Below are positions 9,711 through 20,000 of a DNA stretch of 37,851 bases, piece after piece. The stretch is taken from contig JAHFSX010000051.1 in assembly GCA_023269675.1 (NCBI GenBank), positions 1 through 37,851 on the forward strand, read 5' to 3'. Both the position numbers and the translations under genes were made by a program. Positions within the stretch are counted from its first letter, which is position 1. Every line of letters starts with the position of its first letter. Source of the DNA: Verrucomicrobiota bacterium (GTDB lineage Bacteria; Verrucomicrobiota; Kiritimatiellia; RFP12; UBA1067). The notes under the pieces are model-generated. The model ran no database searches. It saw only the letters and a program-made list of their open reading frames with translations, and was not told where the DNA came from.

Positions 9711-12700
9711 TGTCCAGGCGTTCAGGATCATTTGCGGACACGCTGATATTCCCGCTGGCGCCTGCCGCCCCGGCATCGCTGTCCAGTTGCGCATTTCCTC
9801 CTGCACCCGCGACGGTGAACACGCTTCCGGATGGTTGCGCAAACTCGACCGTGTAGGTGCGGGGATCAAGCCCGGTGAAAACATAACCTCCGGCCGCGGC
9901 GGTGGTCGCTGTCTCGATCAGGGAGTGGCCCGGACCGTACAACCTTACTGTCGCGTTGCTCACGCCCGGCTCACCCACATCCTGAACACCGTTGCCGTTC
10001 CGGTCCTCCCAGACGAGGTTACCGATGATGCCGAAGGTGAACTGGTAGTCCTCCACTTCGCCGCCGACGGCGGCGCCGAAGTAGGTTGCCAGCATGGGCT
10101 CGGAAGGGTAGAGGCGGAAACGGGAGTTGAGCCAGGTCGCGCTATTCGTCCGGAAGGTTCCAGCCGGAATGTCGAAGCTGAGATTGTAAACGCCGCCGTT
10201 CTCCGTGCTGGCGACCGCTCGGCTGATCACATGTTCGTCGGCGTTGGTAAAAGTGCCGTCCTCGTTGAAGTCGACCCATCCTTCCAGCCAGCCGCTTCCC
10301 GCGCCCACGGTGACAGTCACGGAGCCGCCGGCAACGCCGTCCCGCCAGCGGCCCACCGGGACCACTCCGTCGTCGTAGGTGTCACCCGTCGCTTTGGCCG
10401 TCGGCATCCCGTTCAGTTCGGCGGACACGCCAGCTCCAAGCCAGAGGTCCTGCCCGCTGACCACGGTGTGACTCGGCCCGACCGGCTGATCGCCGACCAC
10501 GGTGCTATACGTCTCTGGCAGGTCGCCGAAGTCCCGCAGAAGGGTATTCTCAAAGGCGAAATCGATGTTGTCGCGCGCAGGCGCGATCGCGACCACCTGG
10601 TAAGCCGAAAGGGTCACGCGGAGCGCGTTCGTCGTGTTGTTCACCCATTGCGCGGCGGTATTTCCCGTTTGCGTGGTCAGCTTGAGGTCGCTGGCGGGAG
10701 CGGCAAGCGACACGATGTAGCGGTCACCCGCAGCGCCGTCCGGCAGGCTGCTGAAACCGTAATCGCCGTTCGCCGCGGTCAGGGCGGAAGCGATCAGCGT
10801 GCTTTCACCTATATTGAAAATGTTGTTCGTGTTGGCATCGTGCCACACATACAGGTAAAGGGTCGCGCCCGCAAAGGGGTACTCGCCCACACCTGTACCG
10901 AAGGCGGAGGGCCCGTTCAGGACCCCATCGTAGGGCGACGCGTCCAGACCCACCGTGCCGCTGAGGCGGTTGCTGCCTGCGTACCGGTAACCGAAATCGA
11001 GGGTGAGGTCGGCGCTCGCGACCGCAGTGCCGCCGATGGACGACACGTGTCCGCCGCTGATGACGATGCCGTTCGCAACGCTGTCAGCCGTACCGTCGGC
11101 ATCGCAGGAGGCCGTGAGCGCGGCCGGAAAGTCCGGATCGGTGGTCAACACCTGGACGCGGTAAGTTCCGTTAGACAGGTTGCCAAAGGTGTAGTAGCCG
11201 TCGGCATCCGTGGCGTTGGTCGCGATTAACGTGGCGCCGCTGTAGAGCGAGACCGTCACATAGGGGATGCCCCGCTCGCCGGCATCGAACACGCCGTTGG
11301 TGTTGAGGTCGATCCAGAGCAGATCGCCGATGACCCCCGGCGGCTGGTAGCCGAAGTCGGCGCCCATGAAGGACGTGCCCGGCAGGACGTTCACATCCGT
11401 CTGGGCGTCGCACGTGGGCCCGGCAACGGGCGGCGTGGGACACGGTTCGCCGTCCATCTCGGGATCGGCCCGCAGGGTGGCGCCGGCCAGCGGCGAGGAG
11501 GCCCCGTCAACCGCGACGACATAGCGGCCCTGCGTCAAGCCGGCGAAGAGGTACCGGCCTGCGGCATCGGTCACGGCCGTGGACTCCAACGGCTCGCCCG
11601 CATCGTACACGCCGTTGGCATTGGTGTCACGGTAGAGTCTGACGGTCACGCCCGCGATGCCCGGTTCGTTCCAGTCCTGTCCGCCGCTGGCGTTGTAGTC
11701 CCAAAAGAGGGTGTCGCCGATGGCCCCCAGCGGCGCGAAGCCGAAATCGGCGGTGGCATAGGTCTGTCCGCCGCTGACCGTCACGTTAAAGGCGGTCACC
11801 GTGGTCGACAGGTACGCCTGTCCGAAGGCGTCCTTCGGCACCCCCGCGCCGGCGGCATCCACCGTGACACGGTAGGCGCCGTCCGGCAGGGACCCGAAGC
11901 GATAGATGCCGCTGGCATCCGTGACAGCCGTACGCACCTGCGCGTAGCTGCCGTTGCCGGTGAGATCCGCATAGAGGCGCACGGTCACGTTGGAGAGCCC
12001 GCGCTCCGTTGCGCCGCTCTGCGCACCGTCCGCGTTGGCATCGTACCAAACGGTGTCGCCGATGGCATTGAAGCCGTAAGGCTGGTAGCCGAAGTCCTGG
12101 AGCAGGTTGGTGCTCGTGACCAGCGTCACATCACTACGGCCGTCCCAGGCCCCCTGCGGATCGTACGTGCTCAGATAACGCGCGGGGAAGTCGGCATCGG
12201 CCTGATCGACAATGACCAGGTAGGTGCCGGAAGGCAGACCCGCGAAACCGTAGACACCGTTCGCCGCGGTCGCCGCCGTGCCAACCAGCGCGTCCGCCCC
12301 GGCATCCACAACGCCGTTGGTGTTCTCGTCTTGGTAGAGCCAGACGGTCGTGTTGGCGATTCCCGTGTCCGTGCCGGCGTCCTGCGCCCCGTTGCCGTTC
12401 CAGTCGTAGAAGAGCGTGTCGCCCACGGCGGAGACGCCGGTGAGAAAGTAGCTGTAGTCAGCGAACGCCACGCCGCCGCTCACGACGCTCACCGTCACCT
12501 GGCTGGCGCTGCCCGTTCCGTCCGTGTCGTAGGAGCGCGTCCACGTGCCGGTGGCCAGCGGCCCGGTGGCCGCGTCGGCTTTCACGACATAGCTGCCGCT
12601 GTACGCGCCGACAAAGCGGTACGCGCCGTCGGCGGCCGTGTTGGTGGTCGCCAGCAGGGTCGTTCCGTCCGACGCGTAGAGGCGCACGGTCACGCTGCCG

Positions 12701-15700
12701 AGAAGCTCTTCGCCGCCCTCGGGGGCGGGATAGGCGTCCCTGTCGCGGTCGTGCCAGAGCGTCCCGCGGATGACCGACTGAATGCTGCGGTAGCCGAAGT
12801 CGGCGTCGAGCACGCTGTCGCCGCCGGTCGCCGATGCCACATCGAGCACGACGGCTGTCGTGCCGTTGGGCGTCGCGTCACGATCCTTGGTGCAGGTGCC
12901 CGAACCGCCCGGCAGCGTCGCGGCATCGACCGTGACCGTGTAGGTGCCGCTGACAGCGAGCCCCTCAAAGAGGTACTTGCCGCTGGCGTCGGTGACAGCC
13001 GTCGCGACCAACACGGTCGAATTGGTATAGAGCCTCACGGTGACGCCCGCGATGCCGGTCTCGCTGGTGCCGCTCTGCGCGCCGTTGCCGTCGAGGTCGC
13101 GCCAGATCGTGTCGCCGATCGTGCCGGCAGGCAGCACGGTGTCGCTGACCTTTTTCCCGTCCTGGTTGGCAGGGCGGCCGTTGAGAAAAGCGGCCTGCGT
13201 GACCGACGCCGCGTTGGTGATCGGGGCCGACACGTTGCCGGGCGGCTGCAGGACGGTGAAGGTCACGCTCAGCGCGCGTCCGCCGCCCGCGTAGAGCGGG
13301 CCCAGATTGTCCCAGTGCAGCAGACCCGCGGCGGTGTTGGTCGCAGCGCTGTCGGGCGCGGGCGCGGCCGAGACAAACCGCAGGCGGGAGGTGTCAAAGG
13401 CGTCGTCCAGGGGCACCGGGTCGAGCGTGGAGGCTCCGCCCGAACCGCCGGTCACCTTGTCGGTGGTGACCTTGAACCCGACCGTGTCGAGATCGAGGCT
13501 CGCGGTCGGGTTGCCCGACTTCTTGGTGACCAGCTCCACGCTCAGCGCGGTGCCGTTAAAGTTTGTCCAGCTCCATGCCGCCTGATAACTCGTGATGTCG
13601 TAGCTCATCGTGCCGTTCGTAAACGTGCTGCAATCGAGGGTCTGCGCGCCGATCTGGGTTCCGTTATTGCGGACAATCACCTGCAGCGTGCTGCCGCTGG
13701 AGAAGGGTCCCCCGATGACGCGCAGCGGAAGCTGCAGGAGCACGTTGGTGGGCGCGCCCGGCTGCGGGCCGAGGTAGTAGCCGTTGACCGTGACGTTTTC
13801 GCTGACGTCCTTGTAAGGCGCGCTCGCGAAGGTGCCGTTGGGCTCGCCGGCCTGACACAGGTTTCCCGGGTTGGTGAAAGACTTGTTGCCGCTGGTGCCG
13901 GTGGTGCTGTTCGTGGGATACAGGACATACGCGGCCGCTTTGCCGAGTCCCGAGCCGTCGCCCGCCAGACGGTTGGTGACGGACAGCGTGTAAGTTACGC
14001 TCTGCCCCTCGCGCAACGTGTCGCTGCCGACGCGCACCTTGGTGAGCACGAGGGCAGGCGCGAAGCCGAAGTCCGCGGTCAGCTCGCTCACGGCGCCCGC
14101 GTTGGCGCGGGCGCTGTCGAGATCCACGGCAAAGCGGCCGGCGGTGGTTACGGTGTACCCGTACGGCAGCGTGGCGTCGGCCGCGTCGGCCGCCACCACG
14201 TAGCGCCCGTCCGGCAGGTTGCTGAAGAGGTAAGCTCCGTTGGAACCGGTCTCCGTGGTGAAGCGCAATTCGCCGGCGTCGGCCACGCCGTTCGCGTTCA
14301 GGTCGGCATAGAGCCACACCGTTACGCCGGCCAGGCCCGGCTCGGCTCCGTCCTGCAGGGCGTTGCCGAGGTAGCCGCCGCTCCCGGCGCCGGTGTCGGC
14401 GTAGACCGTGTCGCCGACCGAGTTGTTGCCCGACACGAGCGTCGTGGCGCTGCTGGAGGCGAAGGGCGTGTTGTTGCCGAAGCTCACGCCGGCCACATTC
14501 GCGATCTGAGGGTCGGCTTTGAGATAGGGTGAATCGACGGTGACCGAAAAGCGGATGGCACCGGCGGCGGCCGCCGCCAGCGGGTCGTCGAGCCACCATT
14601 GGAGGTGGGTGACCGCGGAGGCGGGCGAGGGCTGGACGGCGGCCCACGTGGCGCCGCCGTCAGAGGAGTACAGCACGTGATAACTGGAGACGCCGGCCGG
14701 CAGGGTGTTGTTGGCCGTCGCGCTTCCGGAGACGTAAACCGTGCCGGCGGGGACCGCGTCCCGGACCACCAGCGGCACGCCCGCCGACGGGTTGCCGACG
14801 GCCGCGACCCCGGCGTTGGTGTAGGCAACGGTGTAGGCGATGCTCCCGCCGGGCGCGACGTTCGTCACGCTGGCGGTTTTGCCGATCAGCACCCGGGCTT
14901 CGCCGCTGATCATCGCTTCACCCAGGGAAACGCCGTAGTCGGCATTGAACTTCTCGTTGTCGCGCCCGGAGGCAACCTCCTGATAGGGAGAGGTCATGCT
15001 GCGCGCGCCGGCGAGCAGCGGCATGAACTCATACTGCACGTAGCCGACGGCACCGTTGTTTTCCGGGATGTTCTCGAAGTAGAGCTGATCTTCCCCCGTC
15101 AGAATCTGTTCCCCGCCGGTCTTCAGTTTCACCACCACCATCGCATAGGTGTGCACCAGCCGGAAGGCGCTCGGGTCGAAAAGGGACGGGTCGCCCACCG
15201 GCTGCATCCACGCGTTATGGTCGGGCACCAGATTGCCGTCGTTGTCGAAACCCTCGCCCACATTGCCGAGATCGTACCAGATGCCCTCGGTGCTGATGCG
15301 CGTGCCGACCGTGCCGTCGGCGGCGGCGTTGGTCCAGGCCGGGACGAACTGGTTCATCAACGTCTTGTAGTAGTCCGGCACCTTGTTGGCGCCGTTGGGG
15401 AAGATCTTGTTGGCGGAGGCGGAAATCTCGTTGCGCAGCGTGACCGTGCGGGTGAGGTCCACCGCGCGTGACGTGCCCCCCTCCTTGGCGGTCGCCCAGA
15501 CATCGTACTGCAGCCACAGGTCGTCGTCGGGCTTGACGCTCGCGCCCCAGGTCGGCACGCCGTTGACGTCCAGCTGCGGGTACCCGATGAGCCAGTAGAT
15601 GGTGACGGACCCGCCGGCCGGGATGGACGCGATGTAGCGGGTGGCGTCCGCCAGTCCCGCTCGGCCGCCCTCGTGGACCAGGGCGAAAGCCCCTCCGGCG

Positions 15701-16026
15701 AGCGGTCCGGTGAGCCCGGGATGCACGCGCGAAGGGTAAACGCCGGGCGTGTCGCCTGTTCCGCCTTTATAGTCGCCTATGCGCGCGAGGACGTCGGTCA
15801 GAGAGACGGCGCCCTCGTTGTGGAAAGTGGCCCCCAGGTAAGCCGACCGCGGGGCATAGGAGGAGGGCGTTCCGGCGTTGGAGTCGACGACAAGGTTATA
15901 GGCCGTGATCATCTCGACGCGGAGCGCGCCGTCCGCAAGCCCCGCGTGTGCGGCTGCCGCGCCGCACACCAGCGCGAACGCGGCCACAAAGCAGGCGTTT
16001 ATACCCAAACTCTTCTTGTACTCCAT
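8767..16026 (-). CDS. Giant SdrD B-like / GEVED repeat surface protein (2419 aa)
   Basis: Start at 16026 has an AGAGGA ribosome site; an upstream in-frame ATG at 16068 has none. A signal peptide (CFVAAFALVCGAAAAHAG) ends near residue 28. Residues 28-375 form a domain shared with the 2104-aa neighbour (PTWG, RNEIS-ANKI, QPVG and SPYQE-ASG blocks). DUF11-like regions lie near 380-530 and 660-970. About ten SdrD B-like domains (IGDxxWxDxNxNGxxDxGExG, then VRLY, then DxxGxYxFxxLxxGxYxVxVD, ending DFGY) fill most of 535-2110; a GEVED domain (WVDFNEDGTF, then GEVEDYQF) sits at about 1830-2002. The last 310 residues are a duplicated C-terminal module. SdrD B domains in staphylococcal Sdr proteins bind calcium and act as rigid stalks, so an extracellular adhesin or matrix role is inferred. 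No LPXTG motif or terminal hydrophobic anchor is visible. Confidence 0.88.
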   Translation of the reverse strand: MEYKKSLGINACFVAAFALVCGAAAAHAGLADGALRVEMITAYNLVVDSNAGTPSSYAPRSAYLGATFHNEGAVSLTDVLARIGDYKGGTGDTPGVYPSRVHPGLTGPLAGGAFALVHEGGRAGLADATRYIASIPAGGSVTIYWLIGYPQLDVNGVPTWGASVKPDDDLWLQYDVWATAKEGGTSRAVDLTRTVTLRNEISASANKIFPNGANKVPDYYKTLMNQFVPAWTNAAADGTVGTRISTEGIWYDLGNVGEGFDNDGNLVPDHNAWMQPVGDPSLFDPSAFRLVHTYAMVVVKLKTGGEQILTGEDQLYFENIPENNGAVGYVQYEFMPLLAGARSMTSPYQEVASGRDNEKFNADYGVSLGEAMISGEARVLIGKTASVTNVAPGGSIAYTVAYTNAGVAAVGNPSAGVPLVVRDAVPAGTVYVSGSATANNTLPAGVSSYHVLYSSDGGATWAAVQPSPASAVTHLQWWLDDPLAAAAAGAIRFSVTVDSPYLKADPQIANVAGVSFGNNTPFASSSATTLVSGNNSVGDTVYADTGAGSGGYLGNALQDGAEPGLAGVTVWLYADLNANGVADAGELRFTTETGSNGAYLFSNLPDGRYVVAADAADATLPYGYTVTTAGRFAVDLDSARANAGAVSELTADFGFAPALVLTKVRVGSDTLREGQSVTYTLSVTNRLAGDGSGLGKAAAYVLYPTNSTTGTSGNKSFTNPGNLCQAGEPNGTFASAPYKDVSENVTVNGYYLGPQPGAPTNVLLQLPLRVIGGPFSSGSTLQVIVRNNGTQIGAQTLDCSTFTNGTMSYDITSYQAAWSWTNFNGTALSVELVTKKSGNPTASLDLDTVGFKVTTDKVTGGSGGASTLDPVPLDDAFDTSRLRFVSAAPAPDSAATNTAAGLLHWDNLGPLYAGGGRALSVTFTVLQPPGNVSAPITNAASVTQAAFLNGRPANQDGKKVSDTVLPAGTIGDTIWRDLDGNGAQSGTSETGIAGVTVRLYTNSTVLVATAVTDASGKYLFEGLAVSGTYTVTVDAATLPGGSGTCTKDRDATPNGTTAVVLDVASATGGDSVLDADFGYRSIQSVIRGTLWHDRDRDAYPAPEGGEELLGSVTVRLYASDGTTLLATTNTAADGAYRFVGAYSGSYVVKADAATGPLATGTWTRSYDTDGTGSASQVTVSVVSGGVAFADYSYFLTGVSAVGDTLFYDWNGNGAQDAGTDTGIANTTVWLYQDENTNGVVDAGADALVGTAATAANGVYGFAGLPSGTYLVIVDQADADFPARYLSTYDPQGAWDGRSDVTLVTSTNLLQDFGYQPYGFNAIGDTVWYDANADGAQSGATERGLSNVTVRLYADLTGNGSYAQVRTAVTDASGIYRFGSLPDGAYRVTVDAAGAGVPKDAFGQAYLSTTVTAFNVTVSGGQTYATADFGFAPLGAIGDTLFWDYNASGGQDWNEPGIAGVTVRLYRDTNANGVYDAGEPLESTAVTDAAGRYLFAGLTQGRYVVAVDGASSPLAGATLRADPEMDGEPCPTPPVAGPTCDAQTDVNVLPGTSFMGADFGYQPPGVIGDLLWIDLNTNGVFDAGERGIPYVTVSLYSGATLIATNATDADGYYTFGNLSNGTYRVQVLTTDPDFPAALTASCDADGTADSVANGIVISGGHVSSIGGTAVASADLTLDFGYRYAGSNRLSGTVGLDASPYDGVLNGPSAFGTGVGEYPFAGATLYLYVWHDANTNNIFNIGESTLIASALTAANGDYGFSSLPDGAAGDRYIVSLAAPASDLKLTTQTGNTAAQWVNNTTNALRVTLSAYQVVAIAPARDNIDFAFENTLLRDFGDLPETYSTVVGDQPVGPSHTVVSGQDLWLGAGVSAELNGMPTAKATGDTYDDGVVPVGRWRDGVAGGSVTVTVGAGSGWLEGWVDFNEDGTFTNADEHVISRAVASTENGGVYNLSFDIPAGTFRTNSATWLNSRFRLYPSEPMLATYFGAAVGGEVEDYQFTFGIIGNLVWEDRNGNGVQDVGEPGVSNATVRLYGPGHSLIETATTAAAGGYVFTGLDPRTYTVEFAQPSGSVFTVAGAGGNAQLDSDAGAAGASGNISVSANDPERLDIDAGLYVPAVLYGYMFGDRNGDLLRNTGDASISNALMRLVVNGTTVASTNTDGTGYYRFVNVPPGAVSVLVSRVSATLVGVPAQEPAASDVTRNRALPDAQAVDAYIPYSVASGYGVLASAPGEPLNFGFTTYPLSSALDVSLHATGRGGVVIDLWTSDEAGYADIVVSAWINSAWVEVGRVPADEVVGEGSNRYKIHTDLLSADRAYFLKILDEAGHEHYSGASVAVRSFRVEAVRLDTQTLTVTFNTEPRRAYVVMVSTDLVRWTAENASAPTADGWSAYSAAPFTADGESVQVRVPANGRKKAYFKIVQAD

Positions 16027-16128
16027 GATAGGCTTCCTCTGTTCAACGGGATTCAAAAAAAAGGTCATCTATGTATATAATCTTTTTTTCTGCACCAAGC
16101 TATCAGATTTTGCACTATATGATACGTA
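16027..16128 (-). promoter_or_regulatory. AT-rich spacer between the two giant genes; weak promoter candidate
   Basis: 102 bp and clearly AT-rich against its GC-rich flanks. On the minus strand a TTGGTG is followed 15 bp later by TATACA, a suboptimal promoter match. A 10-bp palindrome GATACGTATC (16121-16130) overlaps the stop codon of the upstream gene. No terminator with a T-tract is visible, so read-through from the upstream giant is also possible. Confidence 0.25.
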
Positions 16129-17072
16129 TCAGTCAGCCAAGACAACCTTAAAGTAAGCCTGCTTGCGACCTTTCACCTGCACCCGCACCTGGACGCTCTC
16201 GCCCGCGGCTGTGAACGGCGCATCGGAATAGGCGGACCAGCCGTCCGCCGTCGGGGCGCTCACGAGCTCTGCCGTCCACCGCACCAAATCGGTGCTGACC
16301 ATGACCACATAGGCGCGCCGGGCCTCGGTGTTGAAGGACACCGTCAGCGTCTGCGCGTTCATCCGGACCGCATCGACGCGGAGCGACTTGACCGTCACAG
16401 GTTGAGAGGAGAAGTGCTCGCGGCCGGTCTCGTCCACGATTTTGAGGAAGTACGCGCCGTCCGCCGACAAAAGGTCGGTATGGATGCTGTAGCGGTTCGA
16501 CCCTTCGCCCACGACCTCTTCCGCAGGCACGCGTCCGACCTCGACCCACGCGTTGTCGAGCCAGGCGGAAACAGCGATGTCCGCACAGCCCGCTTCGTCC
16601 GATGTCCAAAGCTCGATCATCACCCCGCCCTTACCCGTGGACCGGAGGCTGATGTCCATCGCCGTCGACAACGTGTAGGCCGAGAAACCGAAGTTCAGCG
16701 GTTCACCCGGCAGGCTCGCCAGCACGCCGTAACCCGAGGCCACGCTGTACGGGATGTAGGCGTCAAGCCCCTGCGCGTCAGGCAGCGCGCGGTTGCGTGT
16801 CACATCGGAGGCGGCAGGCTCTTGGCTCGGCACGCTGATCAGCGTGGAGGACACGCGCGAGACCAGCACCGAGACAGCCCCCGGCGCCACATTCACAAAG
16901 CTGTAGTAGCCGGCCGCGTCGGTGTTGGTGGAGTCCACCACCGTGCCGTTCACAACCAGCCGCACCAGCGAGCTGGAGATCGGTATGTCGCTGTCTCGGC
17001 GCAGGAGGTCCCCGTCCCGGTCGCCGAACAAATAACCGTAAAGCACCGCCGGCACATACAGCCCCGCGTCGA
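16129..17072 (-). repeat. Duplicated 3' module, copy 2
   Basis: Partner of 8767-9710. It covers the last 315 codons of the 2104-aa gene. The alignment ends where the two genes diverge after the CCCGCGTCGA block. The collinearity without indels over 944 bp suggests either recent duplication or selection and conversion keeping this module uniform. Confidence 0.9.
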
Positions 17073-20000
17073 GCGTGAGGTTGGTCGTCCCGGCCGCGAC
17101 GATCACCGGCGCCGTGCGTCCGGTCACCCGGTCCGCGTCACTGTCGGCGAGGTCGTTGGTGACGGCCGCATCGCACGCCGTGAAGACGTACGGGGCCGGC
17201 GCCACGAACTCGACCTGATACGTGGCGGGCGGCAGGTTCGTGAAGAGGTAGGAGCCGCTCGCATCGGTGACCGTTGTCGCCACCACGTTGCTGGAGGCGC
17301 TCAGCAGGCGCACCGTGGCGTTCGTGACCCCGGGCTCGCCCGCATCTTGCGCGCCGTTGCCGTTCATGTCGGTCCAGACGCGGTCGCCGACCGTCACGAC
17401 CTTGACCAGCGGGAAATTGTTGTTGATGACCAGCGGGTCACCCGGCGCAAGGTCGAACGAATAGTAATAGGTGTTCGAAGCCGCGCTGGCGTCGGCCAGA
17501 TAGCCCGGATTGGCCGCGCTCTCGTAACTGCCCAGCGCCGTCGTGGCCGCTCCGCCCGTCGGATCGAACGCGTTGGTTTGAGCCGGGCGGGTCGGGTCGA
17601 TGAGGTAGCCGGGAGGCGGAGTCACCGCGATGGTGTAGGTGGCGGGCGCGTTGTTCGTGGAAATAAACATATACTGGCCGCTGCTGCCGTCCATCAGCAG
17701 TTGAGCGCCGGGACCGCTCACGGCGATCGAGCCTCCGGGCACGATGCGTCCGTCGGCCACGTCGTACAGGTAGCCGGCCGGATCGACCGCGTCGAGGAAG
17801 TCGTTGTCGACGCTGTCGGAACTGACGATCGCCACGGGGATGCGGTTGTCGTTGGACCCCACCTTGTCGGCGGTGCTGACCGCGGCGACCGGATCGCTCT
17901 CGACAACCACATAAACGCCGCGCATCACGTTGGTGAACGCGTAGCGGCCGTCGGGGGTCGTCCGCATTCTGGCGATCAAAACCCCGTCGGCGGGACTGCC
18001 GTCGCCGTTCGGATCCGAGAAGAGCGACACCAAGACCCCCCCTACCGGCCTGTCCGCGTCGTTGAGGTTGCCGCTCATTCTGTAGTCGTCGCGGACCTGG
18101 CCCCGGATCGCGTAAGCGACGATGGTCCGGTAGCCGAAGTCGACGTCGGCACGCGTCGCGCCCGCGGTCAGCGTCACGGCCGCCGCCGGGTTGAGCACGC
18201 CGTTCAAACCGTAGGTCTGAATCAGACCGGCAGGCAACGTGGAGGTGTCCACGCGTACCGTAGGGGAGCCGACGGCCAGCTCGCCGATGAGATACATCCC
18301 GTCCGCGGCGGTCATGGCGCAGGGTTCGCCGGCACTGTAAGTTCCGCTGCCGTCGCTGTCGATATAGACGCGCACATGGGCGATCCCCGGCTCCAGAGCG
18401 TAGGGCGTCCCGTGGCCGTAGGCGTCGTAAAAGAGGTGACCCGTCACGGCGCCGTATTGCTCGTCAACGAAGTCGTTGCCGCTGTCGGTCTCGCCCTCGG
18501 CCAGGTTGACCGCCAAGCGATTGTTGTTGTTGTCGGTGTTCGCCGCGTCCGCAGGGGATCCGACGCTGTCCGCGGTCGCGTCGCCGTCGCTCACGCTCGT
18601 GTAGCCGGAAGGATCGGTCTGCACCACCACATAATTTCCGGGGAGCAAGTACCCGAAGCTGTAGGTGCCGTCGGCCGCGGTCGTGACCGTGCCGTCGGAA
18701 TCCGCCGGGTTCTGCGTGAAGAGGGCGCCGTCGCCAGGGTCGCCGTCGCCGTTCGGGTCGGTGTAGATCCGGAGGGTGACGCCGGCCAAGGGGCTGTCGC
18801 CCGTGGCGTTGTGGTCCGTGTCCGCCTTGACCGTGCCCGAGAGAGACGCGGGCACGGCGGCACCGACGAAGATCTCGTCAGAGGCCCGGTTGAGGACCTG
18901 TCCGGCGCCGAGTTTGATCTCAGCCTGGTTGCTGATGCGGGAGAAGTTCGGCGTTCCGCTGTTGACGGTGGTTTGGAAACTGACCGCGCCGCCGCCGCCG
19001 GCAGGCACGGATTGCTCGACGTGCCAGCGCAGGCGGTTGACCGCGGCCGCGGCCGGTGCGGCGGATGACCAGCTGGCGCCTCCGTCTGCGGAGTAATAGA
19101 CCGTGCACGGGTTAGTCGCCGCAGTGGCGCTGCCGGCAACATAGGTGGTGTTGGTGGGGACGGCGTCCTCGATCACCACGCCGTTGCCGGTGCCCGGCTC
19201 GCCTGCGGGAGTGCTGCTCACGTTCTGGTAGGTCATCGTCCAAGTGGTGGTGCCGCCGACCAGCGTGGGATCCGGGCTGCCGGTTTTGCTGATCAGCAGG
19301 CCGGGCGCACCGAGACCGGTCAAGACCTGAACCCCGACACCGTAATCGCCGTTATACTTCTCGTTGTTGCTGCCGGAGGCCGCCTCTTGGTAGGGGCTGA
19401 GGAACCCCGAGCCCTCGCCCATCACGAGGAACGTGTAGGTGTAGGTGCCGTCGAATCCGCCCGACTGGTTGAGGCGGTCATCGAACAGGCGGCTGAGGTA
19501 CGGCTCGTTATTGTAGTGCGTCGTGATGCCGTTCAACGGGTTGGCACCGCCGGCGCCCGTGATTTCGCTCTGGATGTCGATCAGGCGGAAAGAACCTGCC
19601 GGCCATTCCACTTCGCCGACCGGCTGGTGCCAGAAATCGATATCCCAGAGGTTGTCGCGGTTTTCGTCAAAGCCCTGCCCGATGGTGCCGAAGGTCGCGT
19701 CGTGGACGGTCACGGTGAAGGTCTGCCCCGTCTGCACCAGAATCCCGTCGTCCCGGAAACTGATCACGCCGTCGCGGTTGAGGTCGATCCGCCCGTCGAT
19801 CACCGGGAAGCCGTTCAGCTCCCCGTCGTCGGCGGTGGAGATGGCGCCGCTGTTGTTCACGTCCACCGTGCCGTCGATGACCCGTTTCCCGAAGAAGAAG
19901 CCGTCGTCGGCCGCCGTGATGACGCCATCCGAATTGATGTCCACGCCGCCGCCCACCACGCGCGGCGGGCCGCCGCTGATGTAGCCTTTGCTCGGCGTGA

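Noticed and set aside
12331..14532. Long plus-strand open frame opposite the 2419-aa gene
   Set aside because: Same kind of antisense shadow; SdrD B-like domains on the minus strand explain the DNA completely.
16121..16130. Palindrome GATACGTATC as an operator or attachment site
   Set aside because: It overlaps the stop codon of the upstream gene, is only 10 bp and is not repeated elsewhere that I can see.
16402..19068. Plus-strand open frame of 888 codons opposite the 2104-aa gene
   Set aside because: Low-complexity R/V/G/H composition, no start context, and the minus strand holds the conserved C-terminal module and SdrD B-like domains.
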